64,000 bases of DNA from Campylobacter lanienae NCTC 13004 (GCF_002139935.1 NZ_CP015578.1:682001-746000), one strand, 5' to 3'; counted from the first letter of the stretch, positions 48,231 to 58,225 are shown. Translations and numbers: made by a program. Notes: generated by a model not told the origin, from the sequence alone.

Positions 48231-50759
48231 TCATTCAAAAATCACAAATGGTAAGGTTAGTGTATTTTTGATTATACTAAATGGGGTTTTTAAGACATCT
48301 TTTATAACTTGTGTTTTGATATCTGGCTTATCTATCGTGCCATTTATGGTGATTATGGTGGATATGCTTTTATCTTTGCCTAATAATATGTGATTGACTA
48401 ATGGAATTTTGTCTATTATAGTACTAGCGTCTTTTAGTAGCTTTAGCTCTAGGATTATATCTAGGCTATTGTCTTTTAAATTTATATTTCCACTACCTAT
48501 TATATCAGCGCTTGCGCCTTTGATATCTATAGCGTGGATAGTAAGATTATCATCAACTCTTTGGATTCTTATAATCCCATCTTTAACGCTAAAACCTTTG
48601 GTGTTAAAATCTGGGACTTTAAATATCAATAAAGATGGTATAGAGTCTAAAAATACTAAGAGTTGTTGGTAGATTATATAATCATTTAAATATGTATCTT
48701 TAAGCTCTAAATCGGCTTTAAAATTCCTACTATTTTGACCTATTAACTTAATACCAAAAATACCTTCGCTAAAGCTATTAAAATCCATAATATCATTGAT
48801 TACAGTAGCCGAGATACCATTTCCTTTGACTTTTAAGATATTTTTGCCTTCAATTATAGATATATATCCACCATCAAACTCACCATCAAATTTAAGCTCA
48901 TTTTGGTTTTTGCTACCGCTGAAATGCTCAAAGAATATTGTTTTATTGATATCTGTGGCGTTTATGATCGTATCAGTGGCAATGAAATTTATATTTGTTT
49001 CTAGGTTACTTTTGGCTGAATTTGTATCAATAGAGATTTTGGCTGAGTTTAAAAATATATTTATCTCATCATTTATAATGGTAGCGTTTATCACTCCGCT
49101 ATCACTTTTTATATCTATTATATCATCTATTTTTATAGTGAAATTATCATCAGTGTAGCTATCATTTTTTCTATTTATGATTGGTAGATTGAAATTCACA
49201 TTAGTTGCTCTAGCGCTAAATTTATCAAAGTCATCTGTGGTAACCTTGATATTAGCTTTTGTGATATTTAGGTCGTTTATGAGCTTAGAATAGGGCTTGA
49301 TATTATCAATTTTTGGGATATTTATACTTATTGGTTGGCTTAAATTTACATCATAGCCTAAGCTTTTAGAGCTGATTACAGCGTCATTTGTAAAATTTAA
49401 GGTGATATTGTCATCTAAATTTTTGATATTAATTAAATTTGGGATTATAAATGAGTTGAATTTGGTATCGAAGTTGGCAATTTTGCTATTTGCGTCTATA
49501 AAAGCACTAAAATTCGCATCAAAAATGCTATTTTGGATATGGCCGTTTTGGATTGTGATTTTATCATTTTTTAAGCTTATTTGAGCGTGTTTGGAGTTAA
49601 ATTTAGCCCCAGATATATCTATCACGCTCTCATCTAAGACAAACTCGCCATCAGCACTGACTTTGGCATTGTTAAGATAGATATCAAGACGCAGTTTCGT
49701 ATCCAAAGCCCCGCTATCTTGCGTGATTGGGATTGATATATCATAGGCTTTTAGTATATCATTTATACTTTGGCTATATAGGGATTTGGTCTTGATATCT
49801 AATATCAAATTTGAATCGCTATCTAGGTTATTTATGCTTAGTCCCACATCGGCTTTTTGGTCTTGATAAATCGGATCTTTGATATCAAATATCAAATTTG
49901 AGTTTTCAAAGGTGATTATAACCGAACTAGCAGTCGCAGCTGGGAGATTAGGGTGGAATTTGACAATTGGCATATTGGCACTTGCTTTGGCATATATCTG
50001 TGGTATAAATGGATTATTATCACTAAAATTAAACTTCCCACGCAAAATTTCAAGCCTATAATCTTTGGCAATTATATATCCATATATCCAATTTTTTATC
50101 TCATTATCTAAGCTTATCTTGCTAGCTAAAGCCTCCATAAATTGAGCTATGCTAGGTGCGCTGACATTGGATATTTCATAATTTAAGATATCATTATCGA
50201 TATTTAAGCTCAAATCCCCATTTAGCTCATATGAGCTAAATTTGCCCCTAAAACTATGCTTATCATCGTAGAAATTTAAATTCAAATATCCATTAATTGT
50301 GGTATTGAGATCTTTAAATCTCATCTCATTTATGGATAAATTTAAATTGTGATTTTGTCTAGTTAGATGAGCGTTGATATATAGATTTTTGCTATCTAGA
50401 TTAAATTTATTATCTGTGTAGATGAAGTAGGATTTTCTTTGGCCTATTGAGATGTTTTCTAACTCTATTGTATTAAATAGCATATCGATCCATTTGGCAA
50501 AGTGTATGGATTTTAGCGACTCTTTGGAGTTAGTTTGATTATTATCAGATGGTAAAATATCTATATTTTTTGCTTTTAGTGTAATTTTGTTATCTAATTT
50601 TATATATAATTGCGAAATTTTAAATCGGTCAAAATCTAGCGATTCTATTTTAATTCCGATTTTTAACCATATAAAAAGGGCAAGAAAGATGGCTATAAAT
50701 AGTGTTAAAAATATCACCAAAAAGCGATTTTTGAATATAATTTTTGAGATTGTATTCAT
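48231..50759 (-). CDS. AsmA/YhdP-like envelope protein
   Basis: 842 residues. N-terminal membrane helix (RFLVIFLTLFIAIFLALFIW), then a very long beta-rich periplasmic region of repeated short strands with Asn/Asp-rich turns, ending in an AsmA-like C-terminal part (SVKDGIIRIQRVDDNLTIHA, then SGNINLKDNSLDI, and the terminus TLPFVIFE). Proteins of this repeating beta-groove group bridge the periplasm to carry phospholipids to the outer membrane. RBS TTAGGAAAA before the ATG. Its first 71 bases overlap the 5' end of the divergent mltG. Confidence 0.82.
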   Translation of the reverse strand: MNTISKIIFKNRFLVIFLTLFIAIFLALFIWLKIGIKIESLDFDRFKISQLYIKLDNKITLKAKNIDILPSDNNQTNSKESLKSIHFAKWIDMLFNTIELENISIGQRKSYFIYTDNKFNLDSKNLYINAHLTRQNHNLNLSINEMRFKDLNTTINGYLNLNFYDDKHSFRGKFSSYELNGDLSLNIDNDILNYEISNVSAPSIAQFMEALASKISLDNEIKNWIYGYIIAKDYRLEILRGKFNFSDNNPFIPQIYAKASANMPIVKFHPNLPAATASSVIITFENSNLIFDIKDPIYQDQKADVGLSINNLDSDSNLILDIKTKSLYSQSINDILKAYDISIPITQDSGALDTKLRLDIYLNNAKVSADGEFVLDESVIDISGAKFNSKHAQISLKNDKITIQNGHIQNSIFDANFSAFIDANSKIANFDTKFNSFIIPNLINIKNLDDNITLNFTNDAVISSKSLGYDVNLSQPISINIPKIDNIKPYSKLINDLNITKANIKVTTDDFDKFSARATNVNFNLPIINRKNDSYTDDNFTIKIDDIIDIKSDSGVINATIINDEINIFLNSAKISIDTNSAKSNLETNINFIATDTIINATDINKTIFFEHFSGSKNQNELKFDGEFDGGYISIIEGKNILKVKGNGISATVINDIMDFNSFSEGIFGIKLIGQNSRNFKADLELKDTYLNDYIIYQQLLVFLDSIPSLLIFKVPDFNTKGFSVKDGIIRIQRVDDNLTIHAIDIKGASADIIGSGNINLKDNSLDIILELKLLKDASTIIDKIPLVNHILLGKDKSISTIITINGTIDKPDIKTQVIKDVLKTPFSIIKNTLTLPFVIFE

Positions 50760-51660
50760 AATTTTCCTAACGATTTTCGCATCACTATCTCAGACAATGA
50801 CTACAAGCAAAGTTGTATATCTGCCACAAGGAAGCGTGGGTGAAATTATATCTTATTTAGCTAAACTAAATTTTAAGGTTGATGGATTTGATAAATATAT
50901 TTTGGTTTTGATGGGATATCCACAATCTGGCTGGATAGATATAGGCACGACTACTCTTAGTAAATTTGATTTTTTATATAAGCTTACTACGGCTAAGGCT
51001 GCTATGAGAGATATCACTTTAATCCCTGGAGAGACTACGGCGTATTTTTTCTATGATATAGCTAAGAAATTGGGTTTAGATTACAATGAGCTTATGAGAA
51101 ATTATCTAGCAAATTCACCTATAAAAGAGGGATTTTTAGTCCCTGAGACATATAAAATTCCAGTTGGGATAAGCGAGGCTCATTTGGTCTATTATCTCAT
51201 AAATGTATCTAAAAAACAGCATGAGAGCCTAAGCCAAAAGATATTTGGTCAATGGGATGAGAGGCGTTGGTATGAGTTTATCATAGTAGCATCAGTAATC
51301 CAAAAAGAGGCCGCAAATACAAGTGAAATGCCTATAGTATCATCAGTTATATATAATAGATTAAAAATCGGTATGAAGCTACAAATGGATGGAACGCTAA
51401 ATTATGATCTATACTCTCATGAAAAGATCACCCCACAAAGAATAGCCAAAGACAACACTAGGTATAACACATATAAATACGCAGGCCTACCACCAAATGC
51501 CGTTTGTAATGTTAGTTTTGATGCGATAAAAGCAGCAATTTTCCCTAAAAAGACAAACTATCTATATTTTGTAAGAGATAAAAGCACAGGTGCTCATATA
51601 TTTAGCTCTACTTATGAAGCGCATATAAAAGCAATTGATCGCTCTAATAAGGCTAAATAA
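50689..51660 (+). CDS. mltG: endolytic murein transglycosylase MltG
   Basis: 323 residues from ATG 50689 (MAINSVKNITKK); an open frame runs further upstream but inside asmA. One membrane helix (IIFEIVFIIFLTIFASL), a LysM-like part (VYLPQGSVGEIISYLAKL), then the YceG/MltG domain with catalytic Glu in VASVIQKEAANTSEM and IYNRLKIGMKLQMD. Terminates nascent glycan strands. Shares a stop/start junction (TAATG) with uvrD. The ribosome-binding site is weak, so a TTG at 50731, just before the helix, is an alternative start. Confidence 0.88.
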   Translation: MAINSVKNITKKRFLNIIFEIVFIIFLTIFASLSQTMTTSKVVYLPQGSVGEIISYLAKLNFKVDGFDKYILVLMGYPQSGWIDIGTTTLSKFDFLYKLTTAKAAMRDITLIPGETTAYFFYDIAKKLGLDYNELMRNYLANSPIKEGFLVPETYKIPVGISEAHLVYYLINVSKKQHESLSQKIFGQWDERRWYEFIIVASVIQKEAANTSEMPIVSSVIYNRLKIGMKLQMDGTLNYDLYSHEKITPQRIAKDNTRYNTYKYAGLPPNAVCNVSFDAIKAAIFPKKTNYLYFVRDKSTGAHIFSSTYEAHIKAIDRSNKAK

Positions 51661-53687
51661 TGCCACTTTCAAAGCTAAATAAAGAGCAGTATAGAGCAGC
51701 CACAGCACCTATGGGGCATAATCTCATCATAGCTAGTGCAGGAACAGGTAAAACAAGCACAATTGTAGCTAGGATAGCTCATCTTCTAAACTCAGGGATA
51801 AAGGCTAATAAAATTTTGTTATTAACATTTACCAATAAAGCCGCTAGTGAGATGATAGAGAGATTAGGGCGTTACTTTGATAATGATATAGTATCTCAAA
51901 TCACAGCCGGGACATTTCACTCTGTATCAAATTCACTTCTAAAATCCCTTGATAAAGGGGTGATTTTAAAGCAACCTAGCGAATTAAAAACACTATTAAA
52001 GAGTATCACAGATAGAAGGCAATTTCATAGAATTAGCGATATTAAGGGATATAGCGGGGCGTATTTGTATGATATATACTCTTTATTTTGTAATAGCTGT
52101 GTAGGTGGAGAGAGCTTTGTAGATTGGTTTAGTGTTAATTATCCAGATCAGGTGGAATTTGCTGAAATTTATGATGATATTTTGCGTGAGTTTGAAGAGA
52201 CTAAGAGCAATTTTAACTATGCTGATTTTAATGATCTATTGATTAAGATGAGAAATGAGCTTAAAAAGGGTGCTAGAATTTATTTTGATGAAATTTTGGT
52301 TGATGAGTATCAAGATACAAATTCACTTCAAGGCTCACTCATAGATGCTTTTAATACCAAAAGTCTATTTTGCGTGGGGGATTTTGACCAGAGTATTTAT
52401 GCCTTTAATGGGGCAAATATAGAGATAATTGGGAGCTTTAAAGATAGATATTTGGATGCTAATATATTTTCATTAAATACAAATTACCGCTCAAGTGCTA
52501 AAATCCTGGCTTTGGCAAATAAAGTTATATCTAATAATCCTAGATTATATCCAAAATCGCTTGAAGTAAGCCGTGAGGGGGAGTTTAAATCGCCTATTTT
52601 ACTTGTTTATGATGAGCTTTTTATCCAGTATAATGCAGTAGCAGAGTTAATCTCAAATAGCAGATATAATAAAAATGATATCGCTATAATCTTTCGTAAT
52701 AACTCAAGCGCCGATGGACTAGAGATAGCCTTAAAAGAGTATGGCATAAGCTGTAAAAGAAAAGGCGGAGTGAGCTTTTTTGAGTCTCGTGAGATTAAGG
52801 CACTTATAGATTTGATATCGATTTTGGTAAATCCTAAAGATATTATGTCATTTATACATATTTTAGAGTATGCTAAAGGAGTTGGCAACGCTCACGCTAA
52901 GGAGATTTTTGAAATTTTAATCTCATCTGGGAATGGTAGCATCATAAAAGGCCTTATAAATCCAGATAAAAATAGCGCTAAATTAGCCCCAAAAAGGCAT
53001 AATCATCAGCTTGGCTTATTTGATGATTTTAGCGAATTTATGCCATCAAATAGATTTTGTGAGCTTGGATTTGATGATGAGTTTATGAAATCTCCTGTTT
53101 TAAACTACTCAAATTTAAATCAAAATGGTGCGATATTTTTGTATGAGCTTAGGAATTTGATAGTGAATTTAGATAAAAATAGCTCACCATATCAAATTAT
53201 AGATAAGGTGATAAAATCTCAAATTTATAATATTATAGTTGATATCTTAGCAACTAAAAGAGCAACCCTAAAAAATGGCAATATAGATAACGAGCTTAAA
53301 AGCAGCGTAACAGAGCGGATAATATCTAAGGCTAAAGTGCTTTTAGAGATTAGTAAAAGACACAATAATATTGATAATTTTTATAACTTTTTAACCCTTG
53401 GTAAAAGCGAAATGAGCGAGGGCGAAGGGGTGAATTTGCTCACAATCCATGCTAGCAAGGGGCTTGAGTTTAGCCTTGTTTTTGTAGTAGATCTAGCTCA
53501 AGGTAGATTTCCAAATTCAAGATTAATGAGTGATATAGAAGAAGAAAGAAGGCTATTTTATGTCGCTGTAACAAGGGCAAAGGATGAATTGGTGCTAAGC
53601 TATGCTAAATATGACAAGATAAGAAAAGTCGAATACAATCCAAGCTGTTTTTTAGCCGAGGCTGGTATGGTGAAGCCTTTAATTTAA
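51660..53687 (+). CDS. UvrD/Rep-family ATP-dependent DNA helicase
   Basis: 675 residues, superfamily 1. Q-motif LNKEQYRAATAP, Walker A ASAGTGKTST, motif Ia LTFTNKAASEM, motif II ILVDEYQDTN, motif III FDQSIYAFNGA, motif IV LNTNYRSS, motif V LLTIHASKGLEFSLVFVVDL and motif VI FYVAVTRAKDEL. Role in repair or restart of replication. Starts one base before the mltG stop. uvrD, rep and pcrA are all possible names; I leave it open. Confidence 0.92.
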   Translation: MPLSKLNKEQYRAATAPMGHNLIIASAGTGKTSTIVARIAHLLNSGIKANKILLLTFTNKAASEMIERLGRYFDNDIVSQITAGTFHSVSNSLLKSLDKGVILKQPSELKTLLKSITDRRQFHRISDIKGYSGAYLYDIYSLFCNSCVGGESFVDWFSVNYPDQVEFAEIYDDILREFEETKSNFNYADFNDLLIKMRNELKKGARIYFDEILVDEYQDTNSLQGSLIDAFNTKSLFCVGDFDQSIYAFNGANIEIIGSFKDRYLDANIFSLNTNYRSSAKILALANKVISNNPRLYPKSLEVSREGEFKSPILLVYDELFIQYNAVAELISNSRYNKNDIAIIFRNNSSADGLEIALKEYGISCKRKGGVSFFESREIKALIDLISILVNPKDIMSFIHILEYAKGVGNAHAKEIFEILISSGNGSIIKGLINPDKNSAKLAPKRHNHQLGLFDDFSEFMPSNRFCELGFDDEFMKSPVLNYSNLNQNGAIFLYELRNLIVNLDKNSSPYQIIDKVIKSQIYNIIVDILATKRATLKNGNIDNELKSSVTERIISKAKVLLEISKRHNNIDNFYNFLTLGKSEMSEGEGVNLLTIHASKGLEFSLVFVVDLAQGRFPNSRLMSDIEEERRLFYVAVTRAKDELVLSYAKYDKIRKVEYNPSCFLAEAGMVKPLI

Positions 53688-53754
53688 ATTTTAAATTTTT
53701 CTTAAAATAAATTTCTACTATTAATATTATAAGAGAAATTATAGAAATTTTGCT

Positions 53755-53760
53755 TATAAT
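53755..53760 (+). promoter_or_regulatory. -10 element of the CoA-transferase gene
   Basis: TGCTTATAAT (TG extended by two bases) 28 bases before the ATG at 53789, in a 101-base AT-rich spacer; AAAGGATAAA is the ribosome-binding site. Confidence 0.6.
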
Positions 53761-53788
53761 CAAGCTAAATTTTAATTAAAGGATAAAA

Positions 53789-55318
53789 ATGATTGACAAT
53801 ACTATAAATGATACTAGTCGTATCAAAGACGCTAGATATCTATCTAAGGTTATCAAAGCAGATGAAGCAGCGGCTCTCATCCCACATAAGGCTCAAATAG
53901 GATTTAGTGGATTTGTCGGCGCTGGAAGCCCTCTATATGTCCCAATCGCAATTGCCAATAGAGCTCAAAAGCTACATGAAGCTGGTCAAGAATATAAGAT
54001 TAGTATATATTCTGGTGCTAGTACTGATGTGGATTTAGATGGTGTTTTGGCTAAGGCTAATTGTGTTGAGTTTAGAACTCCATTTAATACAGACCCAAAT
54101 ATGAGAGGCCGTATTAATGCTGGTGAAACTAGATATTTAGATGTCCATCTATCATCTCTTGCGTGGCAAGTAGAGTGTGGATATTTTGGTGATATGGATT
54201 TTGCTGTGATTGAAATTTCAGGTATCACAGAAGATGGCAAATTAATCCCTACCACCTCAGTAGGCAATAACCAAGCTTGGTTAAATGCTGCTAAAAAGGT
54301 GATTTTGGAGTTAAATATCCATCAACCAAAAGAGCTAGAGGGATTTCATGATATCTATGTCCAAGCCAAACCGCCATTTCGTGAGCCAATCCCACTTAAA
54401 ATTGCTAGAGATCGTATAGGAACTCCATATATGAGCGTGGATTTTGATAAGGTTGTAGGTGTGGTATTAAGCTCTACTGAAGATAGGCTAAATAGCTTTA
54501 CTCCACTTGATGAGGTTTCAATAGCCATTGGTGATAATGTGGCTAAATTTTTCGCTGCTGAAGAGGCTGCTGGTAGGTTACCAAAGGGTAAATTACTACC
54601 ACTTCAAAGTGGTATCGGTAATGTGGCTAACGCTGTTTTAGCCGCTCTTAGTAAGGCTGGATATAAAGGACTTGAGTGCTACTCAGAAGTTATCCAAGAT
54701 GGTATGCTAGACCTTGTCAAAGATGGCACCGTCGATCTAGCTTCAGCTTCAGCTCTCTCACTTAGTCCAACTGCTGTGGAGGAATTTAGAAAAAATGTTG
54801 ATTTCTATAAAGAGCATATAATTCTTCGCCCACAAGAGATATCAAATAGCCCAGAATTAGTAAGACGCCTTGGGGTTGTAGCTATGAATGGTATGTTAGA
54901 AGCCGATATCTATGGCAATATAAACTCAACTAATGTTATGGGTACGCAGATGATGAACGGAATCGGCGGTAGCGGGGATTTTGCTAGAAATGGCTATCTA
55001 TCTCTGTTTTTAACTCCTTCAGTAGCAAAGGGTGGGGCGATATCAGCTATTGTGCCTTTTGTGAGCCATGTAGATCACACTGAGCATGATACTATGGTGG
55101 TAGTAACCGAGTATGGATATGCTGATTTAAGAGGTTGTAGTCCAAGAGAAAGGGCACAAAAAATGATAGCTATAGCGCATCCAGATTATAGAGATATGCT
55201 ACAAGACTACTTCGATAGAGCGTGCGCTCAGCCAAAACCAGGCCACACGCCACATATATTAAGCGAAGCTTTAAGTTGGCATGATAGATACAATAAAACA
55301 GGTAGCATGAAAAAATAA
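53789..55318 (+). CDS. succinyl-CoA:acetate-type CoA-transferase (acetyl-CoA hydrolase family)
   Basis: 509 residues, Cat1/AarC-like class I CoA-transferase. Conserved GFSGFVGAGSP near residue 40, PLQSGIGNVANAV, catalytic glutamate E300 in CYSEVIQDG, MGTQMMNGIGGSGDF (CoA site) and VTEYGYADLRG. It moves CoA between acyl-CoA and acetate, and can replace succinyl-CoA synthetase or recover acetyl-CoA from acetate. It has its own promoter and a hairpin after it. Exact acyl partners cannot be read from sequence. Confidence 0.88.
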   Translation: MIDNTINDTSRIKDARYLSKVIKADEAAALIPHKAQIGFSGFVGAGSPLYVPIAIANRAQKLHEAGQEYKISIYSGASTDVDLDGVLAKANCVEFRTPFNTDPNMRGRINAGETRYLDVHLSSLAWQVECGYFGDMDFAVIEISGITEDGKLIPTTSVGNNQAWLNAAKKVILELNIHQPKELEGFHDIYVQAKPPFREPIPLKIARDRIGTPYMSVDFDKVVGVVLSSTEDRLNSFTPLDEVSIAIGDNVAKFFAAEEAAGRLPKGKLLPLQSGIGNVANAVLAALSKAGYKGLECYSEVIQDGMLDLVKDGTVDLASASALSLSPTAVEEFRKNVDFYKEHIILRPQEISNSPELVRRLGVVAMNGMLEADIYGNINSTNVMGTQMMNGIGGSGDFARNGYLSLFLTPSVAKGGAISAIVPFVSHVDHTEHDTMVVVTEYGYADLRGCSPRERAQKMIAIAHPDYRDMLQDYFDRACAQPKPGHTPHILSEALSWHDRYNKTGSMKK

Positions 55319-55328
55319 ATTTATATTT

Positions 55329-55354
55329 GTCGCTGCTAAGCTCAAAGCAGCGAC
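55329..55354 (+). terminator. hairpin after the CoA-transferase gene
   Basis: Perfect 9-base-pair stem GTCGCTGCT/AGCAGCGAC with an 8-base loop, 10 bases after the stop. No T-run follows directly, so termination could be imperfect or Rho-assisted. Confidence 0.55.
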
Positions 55355-55435
55355 GCCAGATAAATTTAGTCAAATTTAATATTTTTGCTCTTTAGGTATT
55401 TGATTTAAATTATAAAAGCTTTTATAAATTTGCTT

Positions 55436-56452
55436 TTATTTTGTGATTATACAATTTTTGACACTTCGTTTGCCTTTATATAATCTTTTATCGGCTTGAT
55501 CTGTTAATTTATGCGAGTCTGTACCGCTATCTGAAATTCCAAATGTTACGGTAAAATGGATTGATAGGGTATTTGATACTTTGATTGGGGTTTGGTTGAT
55601 TATAAATCTTATATTTTGAATTTGGTTTATAAAGTTTGCTCTACTAGTATTAGTAGCTACAATTACAAACTCCTCCCCACCCCAGCGACAGACTATATCA
55701 GATTTATTGGTATTATCTGTGAAAATTTTGGCTAGAGTTTTTAGCACTTCATCACCGATATTATGGCCGAATTTGTCATTTATGCTTTTGAAATTATCTA
55801 TATCGCACATAGCGATTGTGATTGTTTTGTTAGATTTTTTAGATAGGATTAAATTCAGTGCTCTTTTATTGATAAGGCCTGTGAGATGGTCAGTTTGAGA
55901 AGCGGCTTTTAATTCATGTTTGTATTTGTGTAGATCTTTTATATTTGTCTGATTTACAATATTATAAATTTTAAATATCGCAACAAATAAAAATAGCAAA
56001 AAGGCTAGATTGCTTAGGTAAAATAGCTCTACAAAATCCCCCGCAATCTTAGGAAAATAGACATTTGATACAATATAGACAATAATAAAAATGATAAACT
56101 CAAACCCAGTCAAAAGATAAGTAATCAATCTATTTTTAAAGATATTTAGATGAGCAGTTGAAGCAATAGCTATAATCACTAGATAAAATCCATAATCCCA
56201 CCCGAGTATCATAGTAGCGCAGGCCGCAGATATCACGATATGTAGATGAGAGAGCAAAAATACCCTATCATAGTCATTTTCATCTATAGCCTTAATACAG
56301 ATGATATAGACAAAAAGCCCCGCAAAAGCTATAATGGATAGAATATAAGAATCCATCATATAAAATATAAAAGAGTATATAATTGTTGCGATTAAAAATA
56401 GGGATAATACAAATTTGAAATTAAATGATATTTTATCTGTTATTAGGTTCAT
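55436..56452 (-). CDS. membrane diguanylate cyclase (GGDEF), second of a tandem pair
   Basis: 338 residues. About six membrane helices to residue 165 with the sequence ILGWDYGFYLVII in the middle, a short linker helix, then a GGDEF domain: DHLTGLINKRAL, CDIDNFKSINDKFGHNIGD, active-site RWGGEEF at 256-262. The I-site RxxD is absent (NKSD at that place). It should make cyclic di-GMP without product inhibition. It overlaps the upstream GGDEF gene by 20 bases; last gene of the eight-gene train. Confidence 0.87.
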   Translation of the reverse strand: MNLITDKISFNFKFVLSLFLIATIIYSFIFYMMDSYILSIIAFAGLFVYIICIKAIDENDYDRVFLLSHLHIVISAACATMILGWDYGFYLVIIAIASTAHLNIFKNRLITYLLTGFEFIIFIIVYIVSNVYFPKIAGDFVELFYLSNLAFLLFLFVAIFKIYNIVNQTNIKDLHKYKHELKAASQTDHLTGLINKRALNLILSKKSNKTITIAMCDIDNFKSINDKFGHNIGDEVLKTLAKIFTDNTNKSDIVCRWGGEEFVIVATNTSRANFINQIQNIRFIINQTPIKVSNTLSIHFTVTFGISDSGTDSHKLTDQADKRLYKGKRSVKNCIITK

Positions 56453-57497
56453 ATTTTTCCGATACTACTTGATTTTTACCTTGATTTTTACCACGATAGA
56501 GTAGGTTATCAGCTATGCTAATGGCTTGGTCTATCTCTATCGGGTCTTCAATATATAATAGCCCAAATGTAGCACTGATAGGCACTTTATCGGGATTAGC
56601 ACTATGGATAGTTACTCTTGCAGTCTCTGTGATTTGGATACATTTTTTGAGATTTTGAGCTGGGATTATAGCTAGGAATTCCTCTCCGCCCCAGCGACTA
56701 ACCTTGCCAAATTTGGATATTTTGTTATTTAAAATTTCAGCAACCTTAGATAAGACTATATCACCAAAGATATGCCCATATGTATCATTGATACTTTTAA
56801 AATTATCTATATCGCATAAGATTACAGCTAGTGATTTTATCTGTCTGTTTGATAGCATTTTGAAATTTTGAGCTATTATCTCATTCATTGGTGCTCTATT
56901 GTATAATCCTGTGAGATAGTCGATTTCGGCGATATTTTTGTAGCTTATATTCTCTTTTTGTGTGTTTATGATATCCATAGCGTAGGTTGTGTTGTTGTTA
57001 TCTTGTAAGGCTATGAATTTGACAGCTATCATAGAAAAACAAAATAGAAAGCTAATATGTTTTAGAGTTTGTGAGCCGTAATTGATATCTTGACCATTAA
57101 ATGCAAAATACAAAACAATAAATAAAATTAGCTGAAAAATCGGAATAAAAAACTTTAAGATAGAATTCTTAATAGGCAACACAGGATAAATCGCTATCAA
57201 TTCAAGTAAAAATAGCTCAAATCCATACCCCCAACCTAAGGTTATAATAGACAAAACCATTGTATATGTAGCGCTGATTTGTATCCATAAATTTATAATT
57301 TTTTCATATTTAGGCTCATTAAAATCTATATAAAGAGCCACTGAGATAAAAAACGATATAGCAAAATTAGTAAATAAAAATAGCAACCCAGAATAGGCAT
57401 ATAGCGATCCATAAACTGCTAAAATAACGATATATAATAGTAGCAGTTTATGATAGACCTTTGGGTGGGATTTTATATTTTTAGCGACTTTGTTCAT
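56433..57497 (-). CDS. membrane diguanylate cyclase (GGDEF), first of a tandem pair
   Basis: 354 residues. About six membrane helices to residue 165 with TLGWGYGFELFLLE, matching the paralog's membrane domain, then a GGDEF domain: DYLTGLYNRAPM, CDIDNFKSINDTYGHIFGD, RWGGEEF at 268-274. No I-site RxxD. Its ATG overlaps the kdsB stop by 4 bases, so it is translated together with the KDO gene. Confidence 0.87.
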   Translation of the reverse strand: MNKVAKNIKSHPKVYHKLLLLYIVILAVYGSLYAYSGLLFLFTNFAISFFISVALYIDFNEPKYEKIINLWIQISATYTMVLSIITLGWGYGFELFLLELIAIYPVLPIKNSILKFFIPIFQLILFIVLYFAFNGQDINYGSQTLKHISFLFCFSMIAVKFIALQDNNNTTYAMDIINTQKENISYKNIAEIDYLTGLYNRAPMNEIIAQNFKMLSNRQIKSLAVILCDIDNFKSINDTYGHIFGDIVLSKVAEILNNKISKFGKVSRWGGEEFLAIIPAQNLKKCIQITETARVTIHSANPDKVPISATFGLLYIEDPIEIDQAISIADNLLYRGKNQGKNQVVSEKYEPNNR

Positions 57498-58225
57498 TGT
57501 AATAAAGTAGATTTAAATCCAAATTTATTAGCCGCATTTTGTAGATCTTCAATTGTATCAATGCCGATACTATCGCTACTAATCTCTAACATTGCGATCT
57601 TTTTGCCACTTGAAATTGCTCTTAATTGCTCTAATTTCTCTATATTTTCTAGCTCTTTGGTAGTAAGAGAGCAAAACTTAGATAGAGTATCTACGCTATA
57701 ACCATAGATCCCGATATGCGCTTTATATAGATCACAGCGACTTCTTGGGTATGGGATTAGTGAGCGTGAGAAATATATAGCGTAATCATCTTTATCTGTG
57801 ATTACTTTTACCAAATTTGGATTTTGAGCTGATTGATGATCGCTAAATTTCAAGCAACTAGTCATAAATGCGCCATCTTTTATTCTTTGGGCGGTGAAAT
57901 CTCTAAATTTAACTAGATTTTTCTCTTCAAAAAATGGCTCATCAGCTTGTAAATTTATCACAATTTCATCACTATTTAAATTTAGCTTTTTGGCTGCTTC
58001 GTTGATTCTATCGGTACCACTATCGTGATCTTGACTAGTAAGAATCGCTTTTATCTTGAATTTATCTGCGATATTAGCTACATTTTCATCATCACAAGCG
58101 ACAACTACATCATCGCATTTACTAGCTAATTGAGCTGTTTTTACAAACATAGGAATCCCGCCTATATCGGCTAGGATTTTATTAGCAAATCTAGTTGATG
58201 CTAGGCGAGTTGGTATTATTATCAT
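57494..58225 (-). CDS. kdsB: 3-deoxy-manno-octulosonate cytidylyltransferase
   Basis: 243 residues from the ATG at 58225 (MIIIPTRLASTRFANKIL), whose ATGA overlaps the thrC stop; an in-frame GTG 12 bases upstream is less likely. It activates KDO as CMP-KDO for the LPS core. LASTRF, VVACDDENV and NLQADEPFFEE are typical. Followed without a gap by the first GGDEF gene. Confidence 0.95.
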   Translation of the reverse strand: MIIIPTRLASTRFANKILADIGGIPMFVKTAQLASKCDDVVVACDDENVANIADKFKIKAILTSQDHDSGTDRINEAAKKLNLNSDEIVINLQADEPFFEEKNLVKFRDFTAQRIKDGAFMTSCLKFSDHQSAQNPNLVKVITDKDDYAIYFSRSLIPYPRSRCDLYKAHIGIYGYSVDTLSKFCSLTTKELENIEKLEQLRAISSGKKIAMLEISSDSIGIDTIEDLQNAANKFGFKSTLLQ

